Positions 48,139 to 56,791 of a stretch of 64,000 bases of DNA are shown one piece after another (positions within the stretch are counted from its first letter, which is position 1; each line of letters begins with the position of its first letter). Below the pieces are notes generated by a model. That model had not been told where the DNA came from, did no database searches, and was given only the letters and a program-made list of their open reading frames with translations. The DNA lies in NCBI GenBank assembly GCA_002869185.1, contig PKTN01000012.1, positions 118,876 to 182,875 on the forward strand, read 5' to 3'. The position numbers and the translations under genes were made by a program. This stretch comes from Denitrovibrio sp. GTDB taxonomy: Bacteria > Chrysiogenota > Deferribacteres > Deferribacterales > Geovibrionaceae.

Positions 48139-48698
48139 CCTGCCACCTCTATCTTTTTGATATACTGCTCAAGTAATTTTTTCTGAGTCTCATCATCAAG
48201 CTTCTTACCGATGCTAGCTTCTGCTGCTTCAAGAGCTGCAAGAACTGCTTCTTTTTTAAGTTGTACAGTAGCTTTTTTAGTTTCTGACTCAATAAGGTTT
48301 TCCGCAAATGCTTTTAGCTTTTCGATCTGCTTTGCAGCGTCTTCGAGTATAAGCTCTTTCTCAGCTTCAGCGGCTTTAAGAGATTTCTCTTTCATTGTCT
48401 CCAGGTCTTTTTCAAAACCCTTCATCTTAATTTCATAGTTAGTCATTTCAGTTTTAGCACTCTCAGATGCATCTTGTGCATCCTTGATAGCCTTTTCAAT
48501 GTCTGAAGTTCTCTTATCAAGGAAATTAAGGAGAGGTTTTTTTGCAAGTTTGACAATGATGATTACCATAAGTACAAATACGATCGCTCTATAACCGAAG
48601 TTTTTATAAAGAGCTGTCATATCGACAGGAGCATCACTTGAGGCGTATGCTGTCACAGACATCATCGCCAGTGTAAGTGTTACAAGAACCTTTTTCAC
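48135..48698 (-). CDS. atpF: ATP synthase F0 b subunit
   Basis: This 187-residue protein begins with a segment like a signal peptide (KKVLVTLTLAMMSVTAYASS), then a membrane segment (RAIVFVLMVIIIVKLA), then a long charged helix. This is the peripheral stalk. The extra N-terminal hydrophobic segment, as in some deltaproteobacterial b subunits, may be cleaved. It follows the b' gene by 17 bases. Confidence 0.9.
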   Translation of the reverse strand: MKKVLVTLTLAMMSVTAYASSDAPVDMTALYKNFGYRAIVFVLMVIIIVKLAKKPLLNFLDKRTSDIEKAIKDAQDASESAKTEMTNYEIKMKGFEKDLETMKEKSLKAAEAEKELILEDAAKQIEKLKAFAENLIESETKKATVQLKKEAVLAALEAAEASIGKKLDDETQKKLLEQYIKKIEVAG

Positions 48699-48715
48699 TA
48701 TCTATCCCTCACTTA

Positions 48716-49138
48716 TTATGCGGAAAGCATTATTCTATCAACTATCATCTCAGAAATCTCTGTTACGATAGTATTCATTTCTTCTTTAGCTTTTTCAGAT
48801 TGGGCTGCAATCTCAGCTCTAGCACTAGCAACTTTCTCATCGATATCAGCTTTAACGCCTTGCATCATTTCTGTTGCTTCTTTTGTAGCTTCATCTTTGA
48901 TCTTTCTGTGGTATTCAGCAAGTTCAACTCTCATTTCTGACATCTTCTCAGCATAATCAGCTTTGTACTGCTCAACCTGTGCTTTGAGATTTTCGGCTTC
49001 CTCTTTCATGCCGTCAATTTTTGAATCTCTACCCTCAACTGTTTTAAGGACTGGATCCATGATCATCTTCTTACCAACGTAGATGATAACCAGAAACTGT
49101 ACTATCTGGATAAGTAATGTGTAGTCTATGTACAGCAT
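48716..49138 (-). CDS. ATP synthase F0 b' subunit
   Basis: I chose ATG 49138 (MLYIDYTLLIQIVQFLVII) because GGAGGAG lies just upstream; a longer frame begins inside this site. The 140-residue protein has one membrane segment and a long charged helix, the second type of peripheral stalk subunit. Two different b-type genes in front of delta are found in Deferribacterota, deltaproteobacteria and cyanobacteria. The a and c subunit genes are not in this window. Confidence 0.9.
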   Translation of the reverse strand: MLYIDYTLLIQIVQFLVIIYVGKKMIMDPVLKTVEGRDSKIDGMKEEAENLKAQVEQYKADYAEKMSEMRVELAEYHRKIKDEATKEATEMMQGVKADIDEKVASARAEIAAQSEKAKEEMNTIVTEISEMIVDRIMLSA

Positions 49139-49206
49139 GCGAAGCTCCTCCATTAAATCTAGGAATTTTAAAACGGTATTCTGTATACTGTGTACAAGTT
49201 GTTAGA

Positions 49207-49235
49207 TTTTTAGCAAAACTAGGCTATAAAGTCAA
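49207..49235 (-). promoter_or_regulatory. Promoter of the atp operon
   Basis: Read on the minus strand, TTGACT (49235-49230) and TAAAAA (49212-49207) are 17 bases apart. The start of transcription would be near 49200, about 62 bases before the first gene. Confidence 0.55.
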
Positions 49236-49383
49236 CCTCAAGTTTACAAAAACGAGTATTAATTGTTCTTCTTAATATTATTAATCTCTGTAGTTAGTAA
49301 ATAGCATAATTTAGGGCTTGCAACACTCTCTTTTTTATAAAATAATGAATAATACTTATTTTATATATATAGGATGTTTATTT

Positions 49384-50574
49384 ATGGCTAACAGAGCAGA
49401 TTATATTGCAGCAGAACTTGGCAAAATTATAACGCAATCACTTAGAAATATGGCAGCTAGCAAAGTGAAAGTCTCAGCTTCTAACCTAAAGACGAGCCTT
49501 ACTAACAACGAAGCTTTCATACAAATGATAAAACATGCAATGGCTGGTGGCGAAAAATCTGAACTCCTAAAATATGTAACACCCCTTAAAGGCTTTGTCG
49601 CTGATGCCCCACTTAAAGAGATAGAAGATATTGTTTTTGATCCTGATAAGGGCTTCAACGAAACTATGACTGCTCTCCTTAGTGCTTTAAGTGAACACAT
49701 CATCACCTTAGAAAAACGCCAACATAAAGTAAGTAGTTTCATAGAGGACGTCTTCTCTAAGTTTGTCGGTTTGCAAGCTGAACTAACTACAAGCTTCTCC
49801 AATAGTATAGACTTCGTAGAAAAGGACCTCGAAATTGATAAAAAACTTTTGGGCGATGCAGAAGATATGCACAATGTCCTTAAAAATGAAGATTCGATAG
49901 ATTATCTACGCTCAAAAATGCTCGAGTCATTTTCTAATTTCGTAGACACCTTCGGCTCCAAGACTGAAAACAAAAAAGGGCATCTCGATACTATCGCCAA
50001 AGACTACTCATCAGTAAACACAGAGCTTGAGGAATACAAACAACAAGTTAATAAACTTCAGAGTGACCTTAATAAATATAAAACAGAATCTATTACCGAT
50101 CACCTCACTGGTCTTTTTAACCGTAAGTATATGGACATGAAGATGGGTGAAGAGATAGAACGTTACAAAAGAATGAACACTCCATTCTGTGTTATGCTAG
50201 TTGATATTGATCACTTCAAGAGTGTTAATGATAACTACGGTCACCTAGTGGGCGATCAGGTACTAAAGCACCTTTCTAAGCTTATACAAGATAACATCCG
50301 CAAGACTGACTTCGCCTTCCGCTACGGTGGCGAAGAGTTCCTTGTTATCATATCCAATGCTGATGTTAGAAATTCTCAGCACATAGCTGAGCAAATTAGA
50401 AAAAAACTTGAGACAGTCAATTTTGCTCTTAAAGGTAATTCATTTTATGTTACAGCAAGCTTTGGTATTGCTTCTTTTGAAAAGACTGATGATGCTGAAT
50501 CTGTTACAAAGAGAGCTGATGACAGACTTTATAAAGCAAAAGAGACAGGTCGCAACAAAGTAGTCGCACAGTAG
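49384..50574 (+). CDS. Diguanylate cyclase (GGDEF)
   Basis: I chose ATG 49384 (MANRADYIAAELG); 396 residues. The N-terminal 230 residues are helical with coiled-coil parts (YKQQVNKLQSDLNKYKTES) and no membrane segment. The C-terminal GGDEF domain starts at DHLTGLFNRKYMD and has DIDHFKSVND, RYGGEEF (the active site) and an RKTD motif five residues before it, which is the inhibitory site that binds c-di-GMP. It should make c-di-GMP with product inhibition. The N-terminal sensor is unknown. Confidence 0.9.
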   Translation: MANRADYIAAELGKIITQSLRNMAASKVKVSASNLKTSLTNNEAFIQMIKHAMAGGEKSELLKYVTPLKGFVADAPLKEIEDIVFDPDKGFNETMTALLSALSEHIITLEKRQHKVSSFIEDVFSKFVGLQAELTTSFSNSIDFVEKDLEIDKKLLGDAEDMHNVLKNEDSIDYLRSKMLESFSNFVDTFGSKTENKKGHLDTIAKDYSSVNTELEEYKQQVNKLQSDLNKYKTESITDHLTGLFNRKYMDMKMGEEIERYKRMNTPFCVMLVDIDHFKSVNDNYGHLVGDQVLKHLSKLIQDNIRKTDFAFRYGGEEFLVIISNADVRNSQHIAEQIRKKLETVNFALKGNSFYVTASFGIASFEKTDDAESVTKRADDRLYKAKETGRNKVVAQ

Positions 50575-50714
50575 CACTATGAGGCTCGCATCGAGTCGAT
50601 TAGTACCAATAGAATTACCACGAGTAGGTACAATATACTCCACAGCCTACGGCTTCAGCTTGAAGCCTGATAAGCTCATGATATCCTTTATTTCGGTCAG
50701 GATAACCAAACAGT

Positions 50715-51590
50715 TTATCTAGCCTTTTTAATCAGAAAAACACCTGCAAATATAATCAGTGTCGAAACATAATCTATTAGCTCTATATGCTCGCCAACGA
50801 TAAATGCTCCAATAAAGAGTGCCACTACTGGCGGAATGTATGTCGCTGAAGATGCCGTCACAGCACCTAAAGTCTCGACAATATAATAATATATGATATA
50901 AGCCAGCCCCGTGCCGAGCAAACCAAGCCCTAATACCATCCCTAACGTTGTATGCATGTTTGCCCATATTGCATTTGCACCATCAAAGTTGGTCACAAAC
51001 AAGAGTGACACAAGAGCGAAACCTAACTGATAAGTAGTTAGAGCTGCTGCTGGGATATTTAGTGGTGAAATAAACCGTCTAGCATATACAAATGATGACC
51101 CAACACTAAGGGCGCCTGCTACCATATAAGCAACACCTTCAAAGTTTGAACCACCAACCCCTTGCTCAAAAACACGAGCGATCACAAGAACACCAGCGAA
51201 GCCTATGACAACACCTAAAATCTTGTGTGGTGTGGCTCTCTCGTCTTTTAGGAAAGTGATAGCCAACAAAAATGCAAACAGAGGTATGGAGCCGCTAAGG
51301 GCACCAGCAACACCCGACAGGAGCAAGGTTGAGCCTTTTACAAAGCCGTAATAGTAAACCGAGGTGGCAAGTAGAGACATCACAAAGAAATGTATAGAGT
51401 GCTTAAAATGTCCAATTTTTATTGATTTTGAAATTAGTGCATATAATAGGACAGGGATAAATCCAAATAAAACTCTATAGAAAACGATTTGCATAGAAGA
51501 TATATACTCAGAGGCCATCTTCATATAGATGAAGTTACTCCCCCATACGACGCCAAGAACCCAAAAAGAGATTGAAGGAAGATATTTCAA
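50715..51590 (-). CDS. EamA/DMT-family transporter
   Basis: This is a 291-residue membrane protein with ten segments in two repeated halves. The EamA pattern is ISFWVLGVVWGSNFIYMKMA at the start, VFYRVLFGFIPVLLYAL, and in the second half LGLLGTGLAYIIYYYIVETL with SATYIPPVVALFIGAFIVGE. The family exports amino acids or other metabolites. The 140 bases before it (50575-50714) hold no feature I can name. Confidence 0.88.
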   Translation of the reverse strand: MKYLPSISFWVLGVVWGSNFIYMKMASEYISSMQIVFYRVLFGFIPVLLYALISKSIKIGHFKHSIHFFVMSLLATSVYYYGFVKGSTLLLSGVAGALSGSIPLFAFLLAITFLKDERATPHKILGVVIGFAGVLVIARVFEQGVGGSNFEGVAYMVAGALSVGSSFVYARRFISPLNIPAAALTTYQLGFALVSLLFVTNFDGANAIWANMHTTLGMVLGLGLLGTGLAYIIYYYIVETLGAVTASSATYIPPVVALFIGAFIVGEHIELIDYVSTLIIFAGVFLIKKAR

Positions 51591-51623
51591 AAGTCACCCG
51601 TTCAAATAAAATATAGATATATT

Positions 51624-51746
51624 AATTTTTCATAGATACGAGTAGTTCAAGGCGGCTTTGTATCAATTTTTTTGAGCATACATAAAAGTATGTGATAAAA
51701 AATTTATACAGAATAACGCAGAAATACGAAGTACATATGAAAAATT
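51624..51746. repeat. 123-bp imperfect palindrome
   Basis: The ends AATTTTTCATA and TATGAAAAATT are exact inverse complements, the middle part (TTTGTAT..AATTTTTT against AAAAAATTTATACA) also pairs, and the centre is CATAC, a six-base loop, GTATG. About three quarters of positions in the two arms pair. It fills the gap between the MBL hydrolase and DMT transporter genes, both on the minus strand. It would form a long RNA hairpin after the MBL gene, whose stop codon lies in its end. Confidence 0.7.
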
Positions 51747-52554
51747 AGAGGATCATGCCGTCGTAAGCGACATGCGTGTTTTTAAACTGTCTTCTGGCTA
51801 GTATACCAATCTCATCTAACATGATATCGTTATAGTCTGGATTATGATGAAAAAGAATAAGGTTCTTAACCCCTGCTTTTTTAACAAACTCTATACCATG
51901 TGCATATGTAGAGTGACCCCAGCCAACTTTTGGCATTCCGCCACCCTCTCCTGAATACTCTTCAGGCGTATAGGTTGTGTCAAATATCATATGGTCACAG
52001 TCTCTTGCAAACTCGATAAGAAAATCATCTTTTTCAGAACCGTGCTCATAGTCAGAGGTAAAAAGAATCTTCTTCTCTGGTAGTATGATCTTATGCATAA
52101 GAACACCATCAGGGTGGTGACCGTCTGCGACATGTATACCTACTTTACCAAACTGGAACTGTTCTCCACTATCTATAAGGTTGATACGGATATCCGCGCG
52201 CAATTTACTCTTTGGCACTGGGAAGAAAGGTGGCTTAAACAGAACATCAAGGATGTCTGTTGACTCCATCTCTACCTTATTTTCAAGATATATATTTATA
52301 CTCTTAGTATGATTATAAAAAGCATGAAAGATAGGCATCCCGACTATGTGATCCCAATGCAGATGTGATAGGAATATATGAAATTCTTTAAAATTAGTAT
52401 ATTTGTTTAGACTAGTAAGACCTGTTCCGCCATCAAAAATGACACAGCTTTCGTTACTGACTGGAGCCATAAGGCAAGTAGTATTTCCACCATACTTAAC
52501 AAAACTCTGCCCAGAGACAGGGAGTGTTCCCCTAGTGCCTAGTAAATGAAGCAT
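51745..52554 (-). CDS. MBL-fold metallo-hydrolase
   Basis: This is a 269-residue soluble protein. It starts with LLGTRGTLPVSGQSFVKYGG and has the metal motif HLHWDHIVGMPIF, DGHHPDGVLMHKI, SDYEHG and HSTYAHG with FHHNPDY later. This is the RNase Z/phosphodiesterase-like branch of the metallo-beta-lactamase superfamily. Its substrate is unknown. Its ATG shares a base with the stop of the RsbW-like gene (TGATG), so it is coupled to a signalling protein. Confidence 0.88.
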   Translation of the reverse strand: MLHLLGTRGTLPVSGQSFVKYGGNTTCLMAPVSNESCVIFDGGTGLTSLNKYTNFKEFHIFLSHLHWDHIVGMPIFHAFYNHTKSINIYLENKVEMESTDILDVLFKPPFFPVPKSKLRADIRINLIDSGEQFQFGKVGIHVADGHHPDGVLMHKIILPEKKILFTSDYEHGSEKDDFLIEFARDCDHMIFDTTYTPEEYSGEGGGMPKVGWGHSTYAHGIEFVKKAGVKNLILFHHNPDYNDIMLDEIGILARRQFKNTHVAYDGMIL

Positions 52555-53366
52555 CAGAACCCCTTTTTGATAGTTACGTGGTTCCCTTTACCGTTATATA
52601 CTACATCGTCAAAATACATTCTAGTAATAAGAATTCCTCTTCCATGTAGCTTAAGCAGTGATTCAGGATCTGTAGGATCTGGCAGCTCGTCCACATTAAA
52701 CCCTAGCCCTTCATCAATGATATCCATAACAATACCATCATCGTCGATCTTATATGAAAATGTAACAAGCTTGGAGCTATAATCAGTATTAGCTAGTCTT
52801 TCGTTGACTAGATCATAATAAGATCCATCTTCAGTCGCATTAAGTTTATCATCACCAGTTATACCTAGATTTCAATGCTCAATAGCATTTGTAAGCATCT
52901 CAGAAAGACCTACACGGACTTTTTCTAGTGCCTGAAAATCTAAAAAATAGACAAAGTCTTTTGTCAGAGCAAAAACAACCTTCTCTATATTAAATATATC
53001 ATTTTTTATCTTGAACGTCTTGTTTAAAGAGACGGGTGTTGCCGAAGCAGAAGAAGCTTCAAAACAACCAGCATGTGTTACTGCATCAACGAGACAACGT
53101 AGATGTATATTTTCAAAGTCACAACCTAAGTTATAAACCTTTTCACACTCAACCTTCCCCTCTCCTACATAGCAAACAGGGATATCTTTAAGTGCCTCAA
53201 AGCAAGATTTAGTTACATCATCAGTTACATAAAGGACAGATGCAGCGTCATATTCAAACTCATCGATGCTTTTTATGGCATCAATAGTAAACCTTTCTTT
53301 TTCACAAAAGCTTTCGATTTTCTCTAAAAGCTTGCTATCATTGACAAAACATGTTACTTTTTTCAT
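52554..53366 (-). pseudogene. RsbW/anti-sigma-type HATPase protein with in-frame TGA
   Basis: From ATG 53366 (MKKVTCFVNDSKLL) the first 110 residues resemble a degenerate receiver-like domain (ASVLYVTDDVTKSCFEAL). A HATPase of the RsbW kind follows: LSEMLTNAIEH, then TGA (52872-52874), then NLGITGDDKLN, MDIIDEGLGFN and LKLHGRGILITRMYFD. The stop is exactly at the glycine of the usual EHGNLG motif; GGA to TGA needs one change. Beyond it the fold is complete to the normal end, so the loss looks recent. Such proteins bind or phosphorylate partner-switch regulators. The downstream MBL gene is coupled. Confidence 0.82.
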
Positions 53367-53372
53367 AAGCAG

Positions 53373-53402
53373 ATTATAACAAAAATATTTACAGCAGGTC
53401 AA
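53373..53402 (-). promoter_or_regulatory. Strong promoter giving a leaderless message for the RsbW-like gene
   Basis: On the minus strand TTGACC (53402-53397) and a perfect TATAAT (53378-53373) are separated by 18 bases. The ATG at 53366 is seven bases after the -10 element, where transcription normally starts. No ribosome-binding site fits between them. Confidence 0.65.
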
Positions 53403-53404
53403 TA

Positions 53405-54841
53405 ATGTTGCTGAATAAAGATATTTTTCGCAGATACGACATTCGTGGAATTTATAATAAGAACCTTACTGATAATATCGCTGAATTATCTGGTAAAGCC
53501 TTTGCCACGCAGGTTATAAAAGAAACTAATAACCAATCCCCAACACTATCAGTCGGTAGAGACGTAAGATCATCATCAGAACCACTATTCAAAGCAATCT
53601 GTAAAGGGCTTACTGAATCAGGTGTAAATGTTCTTGATTTAGGAATCTGCCCATCTCCTGTAACTTATTTCAGCATGTATAGTGAAGGGAGTGATGGCTA
53701 CATTATGATAACTGGTAGCCACAACCCTCCTGAATTTAATGGTATAAAAGTAGGCACAAAAAACACTGTATATCACTCAGAAAAAATAGAACAAATATAC
53801 GACTGTATATCCGACGAGAATTTCATAACCCCGACAAAACTAGGAACTATAAAAAAAATCGATATAGTGCCTAAATACATTTCATTCATCACAGATCATT
53901 TCTCTGACCTGAAAGATAAAATATTAAAACTAAACAAACGAATAGAAGTAGTTATAGACGCAGGTAGCGGAACAGCCTCAAGCATCGCACCTGAGATATT
54001 CTCCAATCTAGGTATAGATATCCTCCCATTATATTGTGAGCAAGACGGTTCATTCCCTGGACATCACCCAGACCCAACAGTTGAATCAAATATGCTGGAA
54101 GCAAAGCAACACATGCTAAACCATTCGGCAGACTTCTGTATTGGTTATGATGGAGATGCAGATAGGCTAGGTGCTCTGGATAACTTAGGCAATATGATAT
54201 GGGGCGATGAATTAATTGGAATTTTCGCTGGTGATATAGCTAATAACCACCAAGGTGAAACAGTCATTGCAGATGTCAAAGCGAGCCAAGGTCTTTATGA
54301 ACACATAGAGAATATAGGCATGAAATCGATAATGTATTTCTCTGGACATTCAATGATCAAAGAGAAAATGAAACAAGAGAACGCTATCCTAGGCGGCGAA
54401 ATGAGCTCTCATTTCTTCTTTGCTGACAGATATTACGGATACGATGACGGTATATACGCCTCAGTCAGACTAGTAGAAGCGTATGTAAACCAACTACTGG
54501 ATAAAAAAATCACATCATCATCCGAACTAACTTCATCAATCCCAAACTATTTTAACACTCCAGAAATAAGAGAGTATTGTTCTGATGACATAAAATTTGA
54601 TCTTATTAAAAGATTAGACTACCAATTTAATCAGTACCTAAATGACAAGATATACGGTATAAAAGGTATTATCAATATTGACGGTCTTAGAATCAATTTT
54701 GAAAATGGATGGGCTCTCGTCAGAGCAAGTAATACTGAGCCTCTTCTTGTTACAAGATATGAGGCAATATCTGAAGAAGACCTCAACGAGATCAGAAAAA
54801 TAGTTAGCAGTAAAATTCAAGAGTTAGAGAATGATAAATAG
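53405..54841 (+). CDS. Phosphomannomutase/phosphoglucomutase (AlgC-like)
   Basis: This is a 478-residue enzyme of the alpha-D-phosphohexomutase family. The start DIFRRYDIRGIYNKNL leads to the catalytic serine motif MITGSHNPPEFNGIK, the metal-binding loop DGDADRLG, and the sugar-binding loop GGEMSSHFFF. The C-terminal phosphate loop is VRASNTEPLL. This pattern fits the AlgC/ManB branch that makes mannose-1-P or glucose-1-P for surface sugars. The start is ATG 53405 next to the promoter of the divergent RsbW-like gene. Confidence 0.93.
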   Translation: MLLNKDIFRRYDIRGIYNKNLTDNIAELSGKAFATQVIKETNNQSPTLSVGRDVRSSSEPLFKAICKGLTESGVNVLDLGICPSPVTYFSMYSEGSDGYIMITGSHNPPEFNGIKVGTKNTVYHSEKIEQIYDCISDENFITPTKLGTIKKIDIVPKYISFITDHFSDLKDKILKLNKRIEVVIDAGSGTASSIAPEIFSNLGIDILPLYCEQDGSFPGHHPDPTVESNMLEAKQHMLNHSADFCIGYDGDADRLGALDNLGNMIWGDELIGIFAGDIANNHQGETVIADVKASQGLYEHIENIGMKSIMYFSGHSMIKEKMKQENAILGGEMSSHFFFADRYYGYDDGIYASVRLVEAYVNQLLDKKITSSSELTSSIPNYFNTPEIREYCSDDIKFDLIKRLDYQFNQYLNDKIYGIKGIINIDGLRINFENGWALVRASNTEPLLVTRYEAISEEDLNEIRKIVSSKIQELENDK

Positions 54842-55889
54842 AAGAGAATCAAAACAGATTAATGTCGGTAACGTAAAGATTGGCGGTGGAGCACCTATCA
54901 GCATCCAGTCTATGACAAACACTGACACGAGAGACATAGAAGCAACAAATGCTCAGATACAAGCTCTTTATGAGGCAGGCTGTGAGATAGTTAGTTGTGC
55001 TGTTGTTGATATAGAGGCCGCAAAGGCGTTCAGGCAAATAACTGAAGCATCTTCTATACCAGTGATAGCAGACATACACTTTGACCATAAGCTAGCCATA
55101 GAAGCTATAGAGAGTGGTGCACACGCCATCAGGATCAACCCTGGGAACATAGGCAGTGCAGATAAAGTAAAAGCTGTTGTAGAAGCAGCCAAGGCTAACG
55201 GTTGCTCCATAAGAGTTGGCGTTAATGCAGGATCGTTAGAAAAAGATTTATTAAAGAAACACGGGGTCTGTGCAGAGTCACTTGTTATGTCAGCAGAATC
55301 TCACATAAGACAAATTGAAGCCCTAGGCTTTTATGATATGAAAGTTTCTCTCAAAGCGAGCAGCGTCCCTCTAACATTTCAGGCATATAGGATGTTTGCT
55401 GAGAAATCAGACTATCCTCTCCATATAGGCGTGACAGAGGCAGGAACATTCTTCGCAGGTAGCGTAAAGTCGTCAGCCGGTATAGGAGCTCTTTTGCTCT
55501 CTGGCATAGGCGACACATTCAGAGTCTCACTCACTGGTGACCCAGCGGAAGAGATTCGTGTAGCATGGCAATTGTTAAATGCCTTAGAGATTAGACGTAG
55601 AGGTCCAGAGATCATCTCTTGCCCAACTTGTGGCAGGACAGAGATAGCCTTAGTAAAACTTGCGGAAGAGGTTGAAAGACGTGCCGCATCATTGACCTCA
55701 ACCATAAGCATTGCTGTGATGGGTTGTCCGGTGAATGGTCCTGGTGAAGCACGTGAAGCTGATTACGGGATTGCGGGTGGCAAAGGTAACGGTCTGATCT
55801 TTAAAAAGGGCGAAATCATAAAAAAAGTTTCAGAAGAGAAGATTATTGACGAACTTTTTGGTATCTTAGTAGATGATGGTATTAATTAA
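54831..55889 (+). CDS. ispG: 4-hydroxy-3-methylbut-2-enyl-diphosphate synthase (flavodoxin)
   Basis: This is a 352-residue IspG/GcpE. It starts RRESKQINVGNVKIGGGA, has PISIQSMTNTDTRD, and in the C-terminal domain CPTCGRTE and GCPVNGPGEAREADYG, which supply the three cysteines and the Glu that hold the [4Fe-4S] cluster. It carries out the seventh step of the MEP isoprenoid pathway. It overlaps the phosphohexomutase gene by 11 bases. Confidence 0.97.
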   Translation: MINRRESKQINVGNVKIGGGAPISIQSMTNTDTRDIEATNAQIQALYEAGCEIVSCAVVDIEAAKAFRQITEASSIPVIADIHFDHKLAIEAIESGAHAIRINPGNIGSADKVKAVVEAAKANGCSIRVGVNAGSLEKDLLKKHGVCAESLVMSAESHIRQIEALGFYDMKVSLKASSVPLTFQAYRMFAEKSDYPLHIGVTEAGTFFAGSVKSSAGIGALLLSGIGDTFRVSLTGDPAEEIRVAWQLLNALEIRRRGPEIISCPTCGRTEIALVKLAEEVERRAASLTSTISIAVMGCPVNGPGEAREADYGIAGGKGNGLIFKKGEIIKKVSEEKIIDELFGILVDDGIN

Positions 55890-55907
55890 TTATTTCAGGG
55901 GTGAGAT

Positions 55908-56570
55908 GTGAGTTTAGGTGAGAAACTAGCAGATTTAATAATATTTGAAACAACCGAGCCTCAAGATCTCGAGAGACTTGCCAGTTTTTGTAAAGTAAAG
56001 AAATTCTCCAAAGATGAAGTTGTATTTCACAAAGGTGACGTAGGTACTGACCTATACGCGATATTAGGTGGCGTCTTCCGTGTAGTCATCATAGACGATA
56101 AAGGTGACGAAATTATCCTCGCTTATGTTAAACCAGGCGAAATCGTTGGTGAGATGAGTATGATAGATGGTCTGGGCAGAACAGGAACCCTTATCGCTGA
56201 TGAACCATCTGAGATATCACTTATCCCAAGAAAGGCTTTCAACGAACTTATGCAAAAAGACTTTAACGTAACCCTGTACCTCTTAGAAACACTCACAGAA
56301 AGGCTTAGAAAGGCTGATGAGCTTATAGAATCACTCGCTTTTCTTAATGTCAAAGAACGTATTATAAAGTACCTACTCGACTCTGTTGGTGAGGCAGAAC
56401 CTGTTGATGACTACTACTCAACTAAAAAATATACACATCAAGAACTCTCTAATCTCATAGGTGCATCTAGAGAATCCGTAACAAAATGCCTAAAGATACT
56501 AAGTATTGAAGGGGTCGTAAAAATTAAAAATGAGAAGATGTTTATTAAAGCACCATCTATGATTTTTTGA
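55908..56570 (+). CDS. Crp/Fnr-family transcriptional regulator
   Basis: This is a 220-residue protein starting at GTG 55908 with AGGGGTGA upstream. The N-terminal cyclic-nucleotide-binding barrel has FHKGDVGTDLYAILGGVFRV and GEMSMIDGLGRTGTL. The long dimer helix includes LYLLETLTERLRKADEL, and the C-terminal winged helix has YTHQELSNLIGASRESVTKCL. It has only one N-terminal cysteine, so it is not an Fnr iron-sulfur sensor. Its ligand may be cAMP or another nucleotide. It follows ispG by 18 bases. Confidence 0.9.
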   Translation: MSLGEKLADLIIFETTEPQDLERLASFCKVKKFSKDEVVFHKGDVGTDLYAILGGVFRVVIIDDKGDEIILAYVKPGEIVGEMSMIDGLGRTGTLIADEPSEISLIPRKAFNELMQKDFNVTLYLLETLTERLRKADELIESLAFLNVKERIIKYLLDSVGEAEPVDDYYSTKKYTHQELSNLIGASRESVTKCLKILSIEGVVKIKNEKMFIKAPSMIF

Positions 56571-56736
56571 TTTTAGGATTATCTACAAATAGTTGACACT
56601 CTAGACCTGAACTTTTATATACGCTTACTGAAGGCATAGCGGGTGATTTGAACTCATATGCTCTGCAACCGTGTGGGAAAGTTTCGTCCCATGTAACATA
56701 ATAATGCATGCATCTTCTGCAATTAATCCTTTTCAA
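56557..56736 (-). CDS. Small CxxC zinc-binding-type protein (59 residues)
   Basis: A TTG at 56736 has GGAG nine bases upstream. The 59-residue product begins MKRINCRRCMHYYVTWDETF and continues with PHGCRAYEFKSPAMPSVSVY and SSGLECQLF. The four cysteines at 6, 9, 24 and 47, the TWD and PHGCRAY stretches and the following SP.MPS..V...SG..C..F pattern match a short conserved protein that I recall from many anaerobic bacteria with no known function. The cysteines suggest a zinc or iron site. It lies opposite and partly overlaps the end of the Crp-type gene. Confidence 0.75.
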   Translation of the reverse strand: MKRINCRRCMHYYVTWDETFPHGCRAYEFKSPAMPSVSVYKSSGLECQLFVDNPKIKKS

Positions 56737-56791
56737 ACCAATTTACTCCTATATTATGTTATTTACACATTATATATATACGGAGAGACAC

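Noticed and set aside
50575..50714. Possible tRNA or small RNA between the diguanylate cyclase and EamA genes
   Set aside because: No cloverleaf, no clear hairpin or promoter; left unassigned.
56593..56621. TTGACA-17-TATATA promoter on the plus strand before the M3 peptidase
   Set aside because: It lies inside the antisense 59-residue gene and far (about 165 bases) from the peptidase start. It may be chance; I do not list it as a promoter.
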